Shown one piece after another: positions 53,457 to 64,000 of a DNA stretch of 64,000 nt; position 1 is the first letter of the stretch; the number at the start of each line of letters is the position of its first letter. This DNA is from Diplolepis rosae (Eukaryota > Arthropoda > Insecta > Hymenoptera > Diplolepididae): positions 14,817,501 to 14,881,500 of the forward strand of contig JAPYXD010000677.1 in NCBI GenBank assembly GCA_030998225.1, read 5' to 3'. The notes beneath the pieces are model-generated. The model was not told the DNA's origin and ran no database searches. It worked only from the letters and a program-made list of their open reading frames with translations. Position numbers and translations under genes: made by a program.

Positions 53457-54064
53457 TTAAGGTAGTACGATCACGAAAATTAGACCTCAGACAAAAATAG
53501 ATAATTTTGCTTTCAAGAATAGCCATATTATTATTGAAGGGCTAATTTGAAAGAGAAAAGATTATTTTTCATGAAAAAAATTTGAGACACAAAAAAATAA
53601 TGTTATTAATAAATTTTATTTTTGCCCAAACTTATTTTCTTATCGCTTCGAGCCAAATTTTAAAAAATGATGCGATTCTAATGAATCACGGTTCATTTTT
53701 TTAGAAAAAAGATTCTCTACAAAAAACAAAATTTTTATAAACAAATTGCTGTATTTGATAATAATTAATTCAATTTCAAAAATAGGAAACCGTCAAGTTG
53801 TAGAGAATCTTTTTTCTAAAAAAATGAACCGTGATTTATTAGAATCGCATAATTTTTAAAAAATTTGGCTCAAAGTGATAAGAAAATAAGTTTGGGCAAA
53901 AATAAAATTTATTAATAACATTATTTTTTTGTGTTTCAAATTCTTTTCAAAAAAAATAATCTCTTCTCTTTCAAATTAGTCCTTCAATAATAATATTGTT
54001 ATTCTTGAAAGCAAAATTATCTATTTTTGCCTGAGGTCTATTTTTCGTGATCGTACTACCTTAA
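53457..54064. mobile_element. TTAA element T5 (TTAAGGTAGT family)
   Basis: Complete ends TTAAGGTAGTACGATCACGA and CGTGATCGTACTACCTTAA. A deletion of about 60 bp removes the GACCGTTTCC part of the left arm. Non-coding. Confidence 0.88.
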
Positions 54065-54232
54065 GTTAGAGGACATGGATTTTTACTAGATTTTACAAAA
54101 ACACAATTGAATTTTACTGAAAAGTGTATGGAACATACGAGAAATCTATTGATTTAACTAAGTACCGAACTTTCTATACATTTTACGAATGTTTTTTCAA
54201 TCATAAGAATATTTCCTTCTCTTTAAGGCCAT

Positions 54233-54508
54233 GGATCAATCGAGCTTCGTGACTAAACTATACATTAATGCATTCATTTAAGATAACTTTTATAATTCAC
54301 AAAAAAATTTGGAAAGTTATGGATGATTACAGTTAACTGTAAAAAATTTTATAAAATTTTTTACTCGAGCGAAGTTAACAGACGTTCATTATCGTCTTCT
54401 GCTGTATTTTCCAAATTTTCAGGAAGATATTTTATAGAGTAAAAAAGTTATCTTACACAAACTTTTATAGGAATTTTGTCACGTGGTCTGGTTGATCCAT
54501 GGCCTTAA
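54233..54508. mobile_element. TTAAGGCCATGGATCAA element, complete
   Basis: TTAAGGCCATGGATCAATCG and TGGTTGATCCATGGCCTTAA are inverted ends of a 276 bp element. The final TTAA is also the first TTAA of the next element. Confidence 0.88.
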
Positions 54509-55164
54509 GAAACTTCATCCACAAAAATTATACATCAGACAAAAATAGTTAATTTTGCTTTCAAGAGTAGCAATATTATTATTGAAGGGCTAATTTGAAA
54601 AAGAAAAAATTATTTTCCACGAAAAAAACTTGAAATACAGAAAAATAATTTTATTTTTGCCTCAACTTGTTTTCTTATCGCTTCTTAGCAAATTCCGAAA
54701 AATTATGCGATTCTAATAAATCACGAATCATTTTTCCAGAGAAAAGTTTCTCCACAACTTCACTCGTTCCAATTTTTAAAAATAAATTCTTTAACGGTTG
54801 AAACCATTAAAAAAAAATTTCCAAAACGAAATTTCTATAAAAAAAATTGCTGAATTTGATAATAATTGATTCATTTTCAAAAATTGGAAACATTTAAGTT
54901 GTAGAGAATCATTTTTCTGGAAAAACGATTTGTAATTTATTAGAATTGAATAATTTTTTTAAATTTGGCTCGAAGCTATGAGAAAAAAATTTGGGGTAAA
55001 AATAAAACTTACTAATAAAATTATTTTTCTGTCTTTCAAATCTTTTTCATGGAAAATAATCTTTCATTCTTCAAATTAGTCCTTCAATAATAATATTGCT
55101 ATTCTTGAAAGCAAAATTATCTATTTTTGCCTAAGGTCTAATTTTCGAGTATGAACTACTTTAA
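54505..55164. mobile_element. TTAA element T6, joined to its neighbours
   Basis: Diverged member of the TTAAGGTAGT family: TTAAGAAACTTCATCCAC at the left and GAGTATGAACTACTTTAA at the right. It shares its left TTAA with 54233-54508 and its right TTAA with the element at 55161. Confidence 0.85.
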
Positions 55165-55889
55165 GGTAGGGGCCTGCTTTAGAAGGCCGAAATTCACAGG
55201 TTTTTGCGAAGCGTTTTTGGACGGGAAATAAATAACTTAACCAATACAGTTTTGGAGATATTTTTTTATATATTTGAAGTTCGATAAAAAATTTGTATGA
55301 CATGCAGCAACGCATTATAAGCCGAGTTATAGGGAATCTCGTGGAGCGCCACGCCATTGAAATACCTCATCTGCGTGCAAGATAGCGTTCGCAATTTTGA
55401 TCAGAAACAAAAAATATTGCAGATTGTTATTTCTCTTATAGTTTTCTTCTACTTGAACCAAGAAAATCCGTGAATAAAATGAAAAATTCAAAATTTTCGC
55501 AAGATTCGACAAAAAAAGTGATTTTTGAGGTAAAAAAAAATTGTTTCAACTACCTGCCAAACACGTTTTAACATTTTTGTGCTCAATCCCTTTTGGTTCA
55601 CAGACGAAAGAAAGCAAAAATGAAGATAATGCCGTTGAAATGGAGTCGCTATCTAATTTAGTTTTTTTTACCTTGCACGCAACATTTAAAAAATCGTAAA
55701 AATAGAAAACCGAGAAAAAGCGCTTTAAAGTTTTTGATAGAAATAAGTAATAATTTTCAATAACTTACGCTGGTACTCTACTACTCGGCTATTTCTACTC
55801 CATATAGTAGTTCTTCGGCTTACGGTTGATTCATGGGAAAAAATTTTTTTCGATTTTTTGGACCCTATAAAGCAGGCCCACGCCTTTAG
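55161..55889. mobile_element. TTAAGGTAGGGGCCTGCTTT element
   Basis: TTAAGGTAGGGGCCTGCTTT faces AAAGCAGGCCCACGCCTTTA. The inside is not strongly palindromic, so it may be a longer, older element. Minus-strand frames inside (66-78 codons) have no domain. Confidence 0.7.
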
Positions 55890-56570
55890 GGGGCAGCCCA
55901 CCTTTGAGGTCTCTTTTTTCACCATTTTTTTTCTTTCAGAAATTTTTATTTTACCATTTCAAGTTTTTTACATTATGTTGTATGGTTATTGAACTATAAG
56001 AGAAAATTTTTTTGGAAAATTTTGGTGACACCCCGCTGAGTTATGGCCGGCCGAATGGTCAACAATTTTTTCCTTGTCGGCACGATTTTTCATATTTGTA
56101 TGATCTGAAACAGTAAATCCATATTTATTATTAAAGAGGGCATGAATAGTTATCGTCCCTAGCAAAATTGTGGAAATTCGTTTATAAATAAACAAATAGT
56201 GAATTTTTATGTTTTTTTTCCATTTTTCACCCTGTTTTTCAACATAAATGTTGCTACAATATTGTTAATAAACAATTGGCATGCATGTCCGTGCTAGAAA
56301 CCATAGCGAGGTGTTTTATAAACATTTTTAAAAAAAGTTTAAGCAGATCCGTCCAATAGTTTTGCCGGAATCATGCCGACAAGTTGAAAAAATAGTGTTT
56401 TGAGAAAAACGCGTTTAAAGTTTGAGATGCAGATAAAACACATAAGTATCGAAATTATGCGATCTTCTGATGGAAAAGAAGGTTTATACATGAATTCCAA
56501 GGCTTTAAACTAAGTGAATATGAAAAAAAAATCGAATTTTTGAAGATTGAAAAGTGGGCTGCCCCCTTAA
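55886..56570. mobile_element. GGGGGCAGCCCAC element
   Basis: TTAGGGGGCAGCCCACCTTT faces AAAAGTGGGCTGCCCCCTTAA. The left border TTAG is probably a mutated TTAA. It contains a GAGAAAAACGCGTTTAAAGT word also seen at 11130 and, diverged, at 26470. Confidence 0.75.
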
Positions 56571-56965
56571 GCTAGTTTTTATCCACGAAAATTAGACCTC
56601 AGACAAAAATAGATAATTTTGCTTTCAAGAATAGCAATATTATTATTGGAGGGCTATATTTTTAAAGAGAAAAGATTAATTTACATGAAAACAATTTGAA
56701 ATACAGAAAAATAATTTTATTAATAAATTTTATTTTTGACCTAACGTTTTTTCTTATCGCTTCTTACCAAATTTTAAACAATTATGCGATTCTAATAAAT
56801 CATGAATCATTTTTTCAAAGAAAAGATTTCCCACAACTTCACCGTCTCTGATTTTTAAAAATAAATTCTTTAATGGCTGAAACCATTAAAAAAGCATTCT
56901 CCAATACGAAATTTTAATAAACAAATTGCTGAATTTGATAATAATCTATTCATTTTCGAAAAATA
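56567..56965. mobile_element. TTAA element T7, right end truncated
   Basis: TTAAGCTAGTTTTTATCCAC, then family text up to GATAATAATCTATTCATTTTC, where it breaks off. It shares its TTAA with the preceding element. Confidence 0.8.
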
Positions 56966-57637
56966 AATAAAAATAAAAATAATAAAAGATTGTATTTACT
57001 GTAAAAATAAAATTTCAATTACTTATCTCAAAATCAAATAAATTTGAAAAAAGTGAAATAAAGATGCACCTGTGACTTTTATATAGGGCACTATGTTTGC
57101 AGTCTCAGAAATTCGCTTTCCGCTTTCGGTGTCTGTATTATGACACAAACGTTGCAATAACACATCTGCTCTTGATTCCCTCCAATTCTTCTCTGCATTC
57201 TCTCCTCACTTTACACACACACACACTTGCCTAGAAATACATACATAGACACATTTACTTGTTGAGAAGCAAATGAACTTAGTTTAATTAAGCCTCAATT
57301 ACCTAATTAGCCTGCTGGAAAAAGGCGTGCAGTTCTATAGATTATCCCACGATGTGAGGTAATCAGCTTTCTCTGCTAACGCGCCTTGATGCTCCCTCAT
57401 ATGCGTCCCAACCAAAATCACGTTGACGTTGACGCAAGACAATAGGGAATAAAGCGTAGGCTTTCCGCGTAGCGCGTACCTATGTGAATCCGAGTCTTAC
57501 CCAGCCGTACTTACGGCATCCTCACCTCCCTTGCCATCAAATTACTCGTCTTCGTGATCCCAACCATATCTGTATTTGTTCACCTACTACAAAATCTCAG
57601 ACAGGAAGTCGAGTCGCTGCGCAAGTTAACTCACTCC
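56966..57637 (+). promoter_or_regulatory. Unique upstream region of gene 2
   Basis: Repeat-free and GC-richer than its surroundings from about 57100 to the TATA box. It holds a short CA run (57213-57226) and CACGTTGACGTTGACGC (57420 on). A second TATA-like word (TATATA, 57080) precedes a TCAG by 27 bp and could be an alternative start. A role in gene 2 control is inferred from position only. Confidence 0.4.
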
Positions 57638-57671
57638 TATATAAGAACAGCGAAGGTTTCGAGGATCACAA
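57638..57671 (+). promoter_or_regulatory. Core promoter of gene 2: TATA box and initiator
   Basis: TATATAAG at 57638-57645 and an initiator-like ATCACA with A at 57668 lie 30 bp apart, the standard insect spacing. The 5' untranslated region would be 57668-57723, ending at an ATG that opens a short coding exon. Another TCAG at 57676 could serve as a secondary start. Confidence 0.7.
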
Positions 57672-57723
57672 CATTTCAGCCTCTCTATTCGTTCCCAGTT
57701 ACACGGTCAAAAGTCTTCAAAAT

Positions 57724-57744
57724 ATGGATAATATCGTGTTGAAG
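57724..57744 (+). CDS. Gene 2 exon 1: first seven codons of the signal peptide
   Basis: ATG GAT AAT ATC GTG TTG AAG followed by donor GTAAAG in phase 0. It joins the acceptor TTTATGCAG ending at 61946 to give MDNIVLK-IVLALVVNSCFVCC, a proper signal peptide. Very short first coding exons that break the signal peptide are usual for insect cuticle genes. A 98-codon frame over 57484-57780 overlaps the promoter in another phase and is not a gene. Confidence 0.75.
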
Positions 57745-58443
57745 GTAAAGAGCATTTTCAAAAGTACGTCCACCCTTTAATTCATCCCTTACAAGTAACA
57801 CTGAATTCACCAAAAATAAATTTCACAGAATATCATTTTAAAACGAATTAGAATCTATGCCGATTTAAAAAAAAAAAACAGAGACGTACTTTTGTAACGG
57901 TTTCGAATTCAAAATATGTGAATCTAGTGAGGGGGGGATCTGTTTTATCGGCTGAGTGAAGAAGGATTAATTTTCAGGGATAAACAGTGGTTTAGATAAT
58001 TAAACGGTCGAAATTTAATTAAACCTAGAGAATTCGTTTCATTCTCGCGTGGATAGGTGATAAGTGCTTTGAAATTCGGTTTAGTGTTGGTGCATTTCTG
58101 TGAATGCTTAATAGATGGATCTCCAAACTGTCGGTTCAACGAGACACGATTCGCATATTTTGAAATCCCAATTCACTCAAGTGCATTCGAGCGATCGTGC
58201 AGATCGTCCTCAGGCTTTGCGAGTGTTCGATGGGTCAGGAAGGGTGACTATCGACGACGTCCAATCTTCCATTCAAAACCTCTTCACTTTCCTAATTACG
58301 AGTAATGAGAGATGTGAATTACTTGGCTTCCTGAAAACTTCTTACCAGAAGGGACTGATTAGATTTTTTGCAAATTTGCGCTTAAAATTAAAAGGAAAGG
58401 AGAACATTGAAATAGCTCTGAAAAAATTCCTTATTTTTTTCAT
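57745..58443 (+). other. Intron 1 of gene 2, unique part
   Basis: Contains two overlapping frames of 82 and 110 codons (58057-58447) with fairly even composition (QVHSSDRADRPQALRVFDGS), but no domain, no start context and no splice sites. Most likely intronic. A second, nested gene cannot be excluded. Confidence 0.35.
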
Positions 58444-60360
58444 TTAAGGTAGTTGTACTTCAAATTAGATCTCTGGAAAAAAAATTTTCTATGAATTTAA
58501 GACTTGAAATTATATTATCAGTCGTGTCTTAAGAAAGACAAAACATTATTTTTTGTGAAAAAATTCTGAAACTTACGAAAGATAATGCTTTTAATAATGT
58601 TTTTTCTAATAACATTTTTCCATATTATCAATGTATACCAATTTTTTGAAAATTATAGATTTTCATAAATGATGGTTTAATTTTTCTGGAAAAATATTCT
58701 CTACTAGTTTACTGTTTCCAGTTTTGAAAGTAAAGTTTTTAGTAACTGAAATCGTTAAAAGAATTTTTTTAAAAACATTCGCTTTTTAATAACTAGATTT
58801 GAAGATTTAAAATTGGAAAGCGTAGAGTTGTAGAGAATAGTTTCCTCGAAAAAATAAACCATGATGCATAAAAATTCAAACATTTTCAAAAAAATTTGTA
58901 TGAAGTGATAAAAAAGGAAAATTCTATCAGGAAAAATATTATTAAAAGTATTATTTTTCGTAAATTTCAGATATTTTTCATAATAAATAATATTTTTTCT
59001 AATAGAATATTTTCTAATTATCAACTTCATACAAATTTTTTGAAAATGATAGATTTTCATAAATGATGGTTTAATTTTTCGGAAAAAATATTCTCTACTA
59101 GTTTACTGTTTCCAGTTTTGAAAGTAAAGTTTGTAGTAACTGGAATCGTTAAAAGAATTTTTTTAAAAACATTCGTTTTTTTAATAACTACATTTGAAGA
59201 TTTAAAATTGGAAAACGTAGAGTTGTAGAGAATAGTTTCCTCGAAAAAATAAACCATGATGTATAAAAATTCAAACATTTTCAAAAAATTTGTATGAAGT
59301 GATAAAAAAGGAAAATTTTATCAGGAAAAACATTATTAAAAGTATTATTATTCGTAAATTTCAGATATTTTTCATAATAAATGATATTTTTTCTAATAAC
59401 ATTTTTTCCTTATTATCAATGTATACAAATTTTTTGAAAATGATAGATTTTCATAAATGATGGTTTAATTTTTCGGAAAAAATATTCTCTACTAGTTTAC
59501 TGTTTCCAGTTTTGAAAGTAAAGTTTGTAGTAACTGGAATCGTTAAAAGAATTTTTTTAAAAACATTCGTTTTTTTAATAACTACATTTGAAGATTTAAA
59601 ATTGGAAAACGTAGAGTTGTAGAGAATAGTTTCCTCGAAAAAATAAACCATGATGTATAAAAATTCAAACATTTTCAAAAAATTTGTATGAAGTGATAAA
59701 AAAGGAAAATTTTATCAGGAAAAACATTATTAAAAGTATTATTATTCGTAAATTTCAGATATTTTTCATAATAAATGATATTTTTTCTAATAGAATATTT
59801 TCTTATTATTAACTTCATACAAATTTTTTGAAAATGATAGAATTTTCATAAATGATGCTTTAATTTTTCAAGGAAAATATTCTCTACAACTCTACCAATT
59901 TCAATTCCGAAAGTAAAGTTTTTAGTAACTGAAATCGTTAAAAACATTTTTAAAAGAACGTTCGTTTTTTTTTATAACTATATTTCAATATTTTTTATTT
60001 ATATTCAAAATTGGAAACAGTAGAATTCTAGACAATATTTTCTCCGAACAAATAAGCGATGATTTAATAAAAATTTAATAATTTTCAAGAAATTAGTAAA
60101 AAGCGATATTACGGGAGAATTAAATTACAGAAAACATTAAAAGTATTATTTTTCATATGTTTTAAATTCTTTACATAAATAAAATGTTTCTTTCCTAATA
60201 CTACTGATAATATAATTCCAAGTCTTAAATTCATAGAAAAACTTTTTTTTTCCAAAGATTTAAGATTTAAGATGGTTCTTGCTATATTAATTCTTTCAAT
60301 CGAGACTATAATGATAATAATCATTGAAAAATATAATTTTCTTCTTGAAAGACTTTTCTG
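58444..60360. repeat. 394-bp tandem array with TTAAGGTAGT start, in intron 1 of gene 2
   Basis: Begins TTAAGGTAGTTGTACTTCAA, a cousin of the TTAA family. The word GATGGTTTAATTTTT(C) recurs at 58671, 59065 and 59459 and, changed, at 59854, giving a period of 394-395 bp. The second and third units appear identical over at least 228 bp. Each unit holds facing CTCTACTAGTTTACTGTTTC and GTAGAGTTGTAGAGAATAG words. Repeated minus-strand frames (75 codons, twice the same) are by-products. Confidence 0.88.
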
Positions 60361-61946
60361 TTAGTATCGGAAATCGCAACAATTTAGTAGCACAATTTAA
60401 GGAAAATTAGGGGGTTTTGGCGTTAAGGAAAAAGGGAATTCTTTTTTCTTTTAAAAATACGAGGAAAATAAATGCGAATAAATCCAACGTTTTTATAATA
60501 AAACTCAAATTTTATTAGCAAATAAAGTTGCAGGCCCATAAACTTCCCTAACGTTCAACAAAGGTAAAAAAAATTTCTTATTCTTGTTGAAGATGTTATC
60601 GAACACGTTTAACGTCTAAGATTTGTAATGAGTTTAGTTCAAAAATTGACGGCTCTTCCAGACAAACAAGTGACTTTTTTTTTTACTTCAATCATTTGTC
60701 TGCAGATCCGTAGATTTTTTAACTCATTATATCTTAGTTGACTAAGTATGAGGTATTTTATTCTCTTTCATGATAGGATTGTGTTGATTCAATAAAGTTA
60801 GATTTTCTTTTATATACTTTTTTGTGCAATTGGCTATAATTCCTTCCAATAACTATGCTATTTTGATTTCTGCTATTAATTACCGTAATTAGAAATTTCT
60901 ACCGAAATTTTTCGATACATGTATAATTGAAGCTTTATACAATTACAATTAAAATTCTTTTAGAGTCTCGTAATTTTAAGATGAATTCAAAAAAATTCAG
61001 TCCAACTACATAATAAAAGAAAATTTCGGAAATTTTAGTCAATTTGTAGCAAACTCACTATATTTTTTCCTAAAAATATTGTAAATTTCAAATAATTTTC
61101 CGCCACACGTGTAACAAAAATTTCGTGAATTCCAGAATATTTCGAACAATGTAGGTTAAACTAATAAAATCAGTTTACGTATACTATTTTCCACAAGTTC
61201 CGGATTAGCCAAAAATCATAATTCACTTTTCCTATAACACATCACAATCCTAAACGACTCCCGCAAAAATAATTGTGGAAAAAAATATGGGAAAATAAGG
61301 GACTGACTGTGATCCCTATAGTATGCACTAAAATATTTTTAACGACTTTTCACTTGGAAAATAAAATGTGAGATCAAGAAGGAGTTAAAGCCTCTGTAAT
61401 GAAATAAAGTCCGATAAAATTAATGTGTTTGAAATTGGAATTGGAGTAACCAGTTAGCAGTGAATGCAGCTGGCGGGTTGCGTGAAGTAATTTAACACGA
61501 ATCTGTTAAACTATTTGTGTGCGTTAGTAACCCTCAATTGATACTTTTGCATTGACATTCTATTATTCACAGACAGATGTGAATCTATTGTTTAACTTTG
61601 AAAAACATTGTGAACGAAGCGGTAATTTATTCCTCAATTAAACTGATATCACTTTTTCGTACACATTCTGCATTGCAAACGACACAGACCAGTTATCAGT
61701 ATCCTTTATCATAATTAACACCAATAATTCTGGATAATGCTGTATGCGAAACGAATTTGTAATTTTACTTTTAAATTGTCTTATAACAAAAATCGGGATG
61801 ACAATCAACTAATTGATTTTTAATTTTTACATATCTTGCTTATTGAAGATTCATGAGGAGTAATTTTGACAAAATTGAATATCAGTGAAAACACAATATG
61901 AATTGTAAATTTTAGGGAACTAATTAGTCATTTAATATTTATGCAG
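60361..61946 (+). other. Intron 1 of gene 2, remaining part
   Basis: Mostly unique. 61430-61680 is GC-richer (GCAGCTGGCGGGTTGCGTGA). No exon was recognised. Ends in the acceptor TTTAATATTTATGCAG. Confidence 0.4.
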
Positions 61947-62132
61947 ATTGTGCTAGCGTTGGTGGTAAATTCGTGCTTCGTATGCTGTGAGCCACCCTTG
62001 AGTAACCAATACGGAGTACCTGGAAATTTAGCGGGAAGCAACAACCAAGGAACTCTTGGCAGCGTAACAAACAGTTACGGTGCTCCTGTTGGAGACAGCC
62101 ACGATGAAAATCAAGATTACATCGACAGTCAG
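61947..62132 (+). CDS. Gene 2 exon 2: pro-resilin-like cuticular protein, N-terminal part
   Basis: Joined to exon 1 it encodes the rest of the signal peptide (IVLALVVNSCFVCC), then EPPLSNQYGVPGNLAGSNNQ, GTLGSVTNSYGAPVGDSHDE and NQDYIDSQ, ending at CAG|GTAACT in phase 0. E-P-P at the mature start and S-N-x-Y-G-x-P/S-Y-G-A-P units are typical of pro-resilin and related elastic cuticle proteins. No chitin-binding exon is found before 64000, so the gene continues outside. Without exon 1, an ATG at 61941 (MQIVLAL) could open the frame, but that ATG lies inside the acceptor. Confidence 0.8.
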
Positions 62133-62274
62133 GTAACTGCAGCAATTACATTGGGTGTATATTAATCATGCAATCTGTCGTGAGTCCTAATCTAGTTAGA
62201 GCATTACTAGACTTGGAAATTCTTGGAATATTCCTTGGCAAAGGCACCATAACAATATATATTTATCTGATCTT

Positions 62275-62932
62275 AATTCATCGAAATCTCTGGAAAACAA
62301 AGTTTTCCTATGATTTTGAGGCTTAAAATGATATTATCAGTAATGTTTTATGAAAATAAAGACATTATTTTTCATAAAGAAAATTTAAAGCTTAAGAAAA
62401 ATAATCATTTTAATAATGCTTTTTGTAATAGAATTTTCCCTTACAATCACTTTTTACCAATTTTTTAAATATTCTTTAAATTTTCATGAATCATGGCTTA
62501 TTTGTTCGAGATATATTGTATATTGCCGAGAATTCTGCTGTTTTCTATTTTGAAAATAAGTAAAAAATATTCAAATATAGTTATTGTAAAAAAAATGTTT
62601 TTTTAAAAATTCTTTTAAAGATTTCAGTTAGTGGAAACTTTTTTTCAAAATTGGAAACAGCAGAGTTGTACAGAATATTTTCCTCGGAAAAATAAACCAT
62701 GATGTATAACAATTCAATCATTTCCAAAAAATTTGTATGAAGTAACAATAAGGAAATATTCAATTAGAAAAAACATTATAAAAAGTATTATTTTTCGTAA
62801 GTTTTAAATTTTTTCATAGAAAATAATGTGATTTATTTTTTAAGTCACAACTAATAATATTATTCCAAGTATCAAAATCTTAGAAAAACTTGATTTCCAG
62901 AGTAAAGATTATTAGCACGGCGACTACCTTAA
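62275..62932. mobile_element. Relative of the 394-bp repeat, single copy
   Basis: AAATCTCTGGAAAACAAAGT and ATGATATTATCAGTAATGTT at the left and a right end CGGCGACTACCTTAA. It resembles one long unit of the 58444-60360 array. It lies in intron 2 of gene 2. Confidence 0.75.
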
Positions 62933-63150
62933 TGATCGAAAAAGAGGATATAATTGACGATTTTCATAAACCCACTAACACAGGTTTCAAAAATAAATAC
63001 ACCGTAACTACTGTGCCATTAAAAATTCCTAAACAGTTTAGTACTTTTGGACAAGATTCTAAAAATTTCAAATTTTCAAAAAACTTCTGTAAAAAATAGT
63101 CAATTGTTCAGAGAAGACAACAAACTGGTTCAGGAAAAATTAGGCAACTA
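62933..63150 (+). pseudogene. Coding-like fragment in intron 2 of gene 2
   Basis: About 55 codons read LIEKEDIIDDFHKPTNTGFK, NKYTVTTVPLKIPKQFSTFG and QDSKNFKFSKNFCKK before a stop; a shift in the A run at about 63093 would continue as NSQLFREDNKLVQEKLGNYL. The amino-acid mix is more protein-like than neighbours. It is wedged between two MITEs and has no independent acceptor (the AG at 62900 is inside the repeat). It may be a broken exon or a transposon remnant. Not recognised. Confidence 0.25.
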
Positions 63151-63164
63151 TTTATCAAATGCTT

Positions 63165-63310
63165 CACGGAGAAAAATAATTAGTTACCGATAAAAACTCC
63201 CATCTAGATGGTAAAATAAATTGAATTATTAGAGAGAAGTTCATAGCTTCATTTTTTATCTTGCCTTTCCAAATATTTTGGTAATTTAAAAAAAAATATT
63301 TTTCTCCGCG
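63165..63310. mobile_element. Small MITE with CACGGAGAAAAATAATT ends
   Basis: CACGGAGAAAAATAATTAGT and AAAAATATTTTTCTCCGCG face each other over 146 bp. It resembles the ends of the CACGGAG MITE but has a different interior. Confidence 0.65.
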
Positions 63311-63610
63311 TACCTTAGGATTCCTGTGCAGTTTATTTACGATTCTTAACCCTTCGCAGGTACACGTGTCCCAAAAGGGACATGACGAAATTTTCAAGTG
63401 AAATATTTTCATCGGAATAAATTGTTATAAATAAACAATCGCTTAACAAATTACTGCAAAACCTATTGCAACATAAAATAGTATCCCCAAAGAGTATTTC
63501 AGAATATTGAGAGATTTTTTGAAGACCTTTTTAATGAAAAAATAAGTGCCTTGACTTTTTGGGCCACGTGTACCCACGGTACCAGTAAAAGTACGTGTAC
63601 CTACGAAGGG
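63311..63610. other. Intron 2 of gene 2, with a GGTACACGTG inverted pair
   Basis: TTAACCCTTCGCAGGTACACGTG (positions 63347-63369) and its near inverse CACGTGTACC / GTACCTACGAAGGGTTAA at 63568-63615 form the ends of one more TTAA-bounded element of about 270 bp (63347-63615). No gene. Confidence 0.6.
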
Positions 63611-64000
63611 TTAAGGTAGTTCGATCACGAAAATTAGACTTCAGGCAAAAATAGATAATTTTACTTTTAAGAATAGCAATATTATTATTGAAGGGCTAAT
63701 TTGAAAAAAAAAAGATTATTTTACATGAAAACAATTTGAAACACAAAAAATAATTTTATTTTTGCCCAAACTTATTTTCTTATTGCTTCGAGCCAAATTT
63801 TTAAAAATGATGCGATTCTAATAAATCAATATTCATTTTTTGAGGAAAAAGATTCTCTACAACTTGACCGTTTCCTATTTTTGAAATTGAATTAATTATT
63901 ATCAAATACAGCAATTTGTTCATAAAATTTTTTTTTTCAAATTGTTTTTTTATAATTTCAGGCATTAAAGAATTCATTTTCAAAAATCAGAAACGATCAA
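63611..64000. mobile_element. TTAA element T8, cut by the window edge
   Basis: Begins TTAAGGTAGTTCGATCACGA and follows the T2/T5 type through the centre of the palindrome. Its right end is outside. It shares the TTAA at 63611-63615 with the small element on its left. Confidence 0.85.

Noticed and set aside
57213..57226. CA microsatellite upstream of gene 2
   Set aside because: Only about seven units; too short to be of note beyond a mention.
57484..57780. 98-codon frame over the gene 2 promoter
   Set aside because: It covers the TATA box, initiator and first exon in a different phase, and has no domain.
58057..58447. Two overlapping frames of 82 and 110 codons in intron 1 of gene 2
   Set aside because: Composition is fairly normal but there is no domain, promoter or splice evidence; listed only as intron content.
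59057..59678. Two identical 75-codon minus-strand frames
   Set aside because: Identical because the DNA repeat is duplicated; the text is AT-rich and lies in the intron of gene 2.

Overview
The window looks like AT-rich nuclear DNA from an insect, possibly a hymenopteran (low confidence on the order). There are no operons, bacterial signals, rRNA or intact tRNA genes. Coding content is split into small exons with GT...AG borders, and both recognisable host genes are cuticular proteins of the arthropod CPR/pro-resilin type. Almost everything else is DNA-transposon debris: mariner-family copies on TA target sites, non-autonomous inverted-repeat elements (MITEs) bounded by TA or TTAA, long palindromes, and tRNA-derived modules.

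Layout. 1-1.87 kb: gene-free. 1.875-9.245 kb: one mariner on the + strand, split into pieces by at least four nested insertions, including a palindromic element that carries two facing copies of an unrecognised gene fragment. 9.2-18 kb: mostly low-complexity intergenic sequence with a palindrome, a few MITEs and a possible transposase remnant. 18.1-21.5 kb: a large inverted-repeat element holding a small rosa-type mariner and a 1.35 kb interspersed repeat. 22-32 kb: intergenic, with tRNA-like fragments, TTAA-bounded elements and a possible short 5' coding exon at 24.12 kb. 32.77-46.29 kb: gene 1. 46.3-57.6 kb: intergenic, including a 1.06 kb near-perfect palindrome and a chain of TTAA elements joined end to end. 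57.64-64 kb: promoter and first two coding exons of gene 2, which runs off the right edge.

Gene 1 (+ strand) is assembled from four coding exons whose splice phases all agree (1, 1, 0): 32773-33301, 35132-35818, 38626-38918 and 46081-46287. They encode 571 residues: a signal peptide, a basic cleavage-like site, a long low-complexity region and a C-terminal Rebers-Riddiford chitin-binding domain. Gene 2 (+ strand) has a TATA box and initiator 30 bp apart, a seven-codon first coding exon, and a second exon that completes a signal peptide followed by resilin-like SYGAP-type sequence. Its chitin-binding exon should lie beyond the window. The two genes form a same-strand pair that probably contributes to cuticle. 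Their introns consist largely of inverted-repeat transposons; intron 1 of gene 1 would be about 120 bp without them.

All calls come from reading the sequence. No database search was possible, so transposon family names and the organism are inferences.
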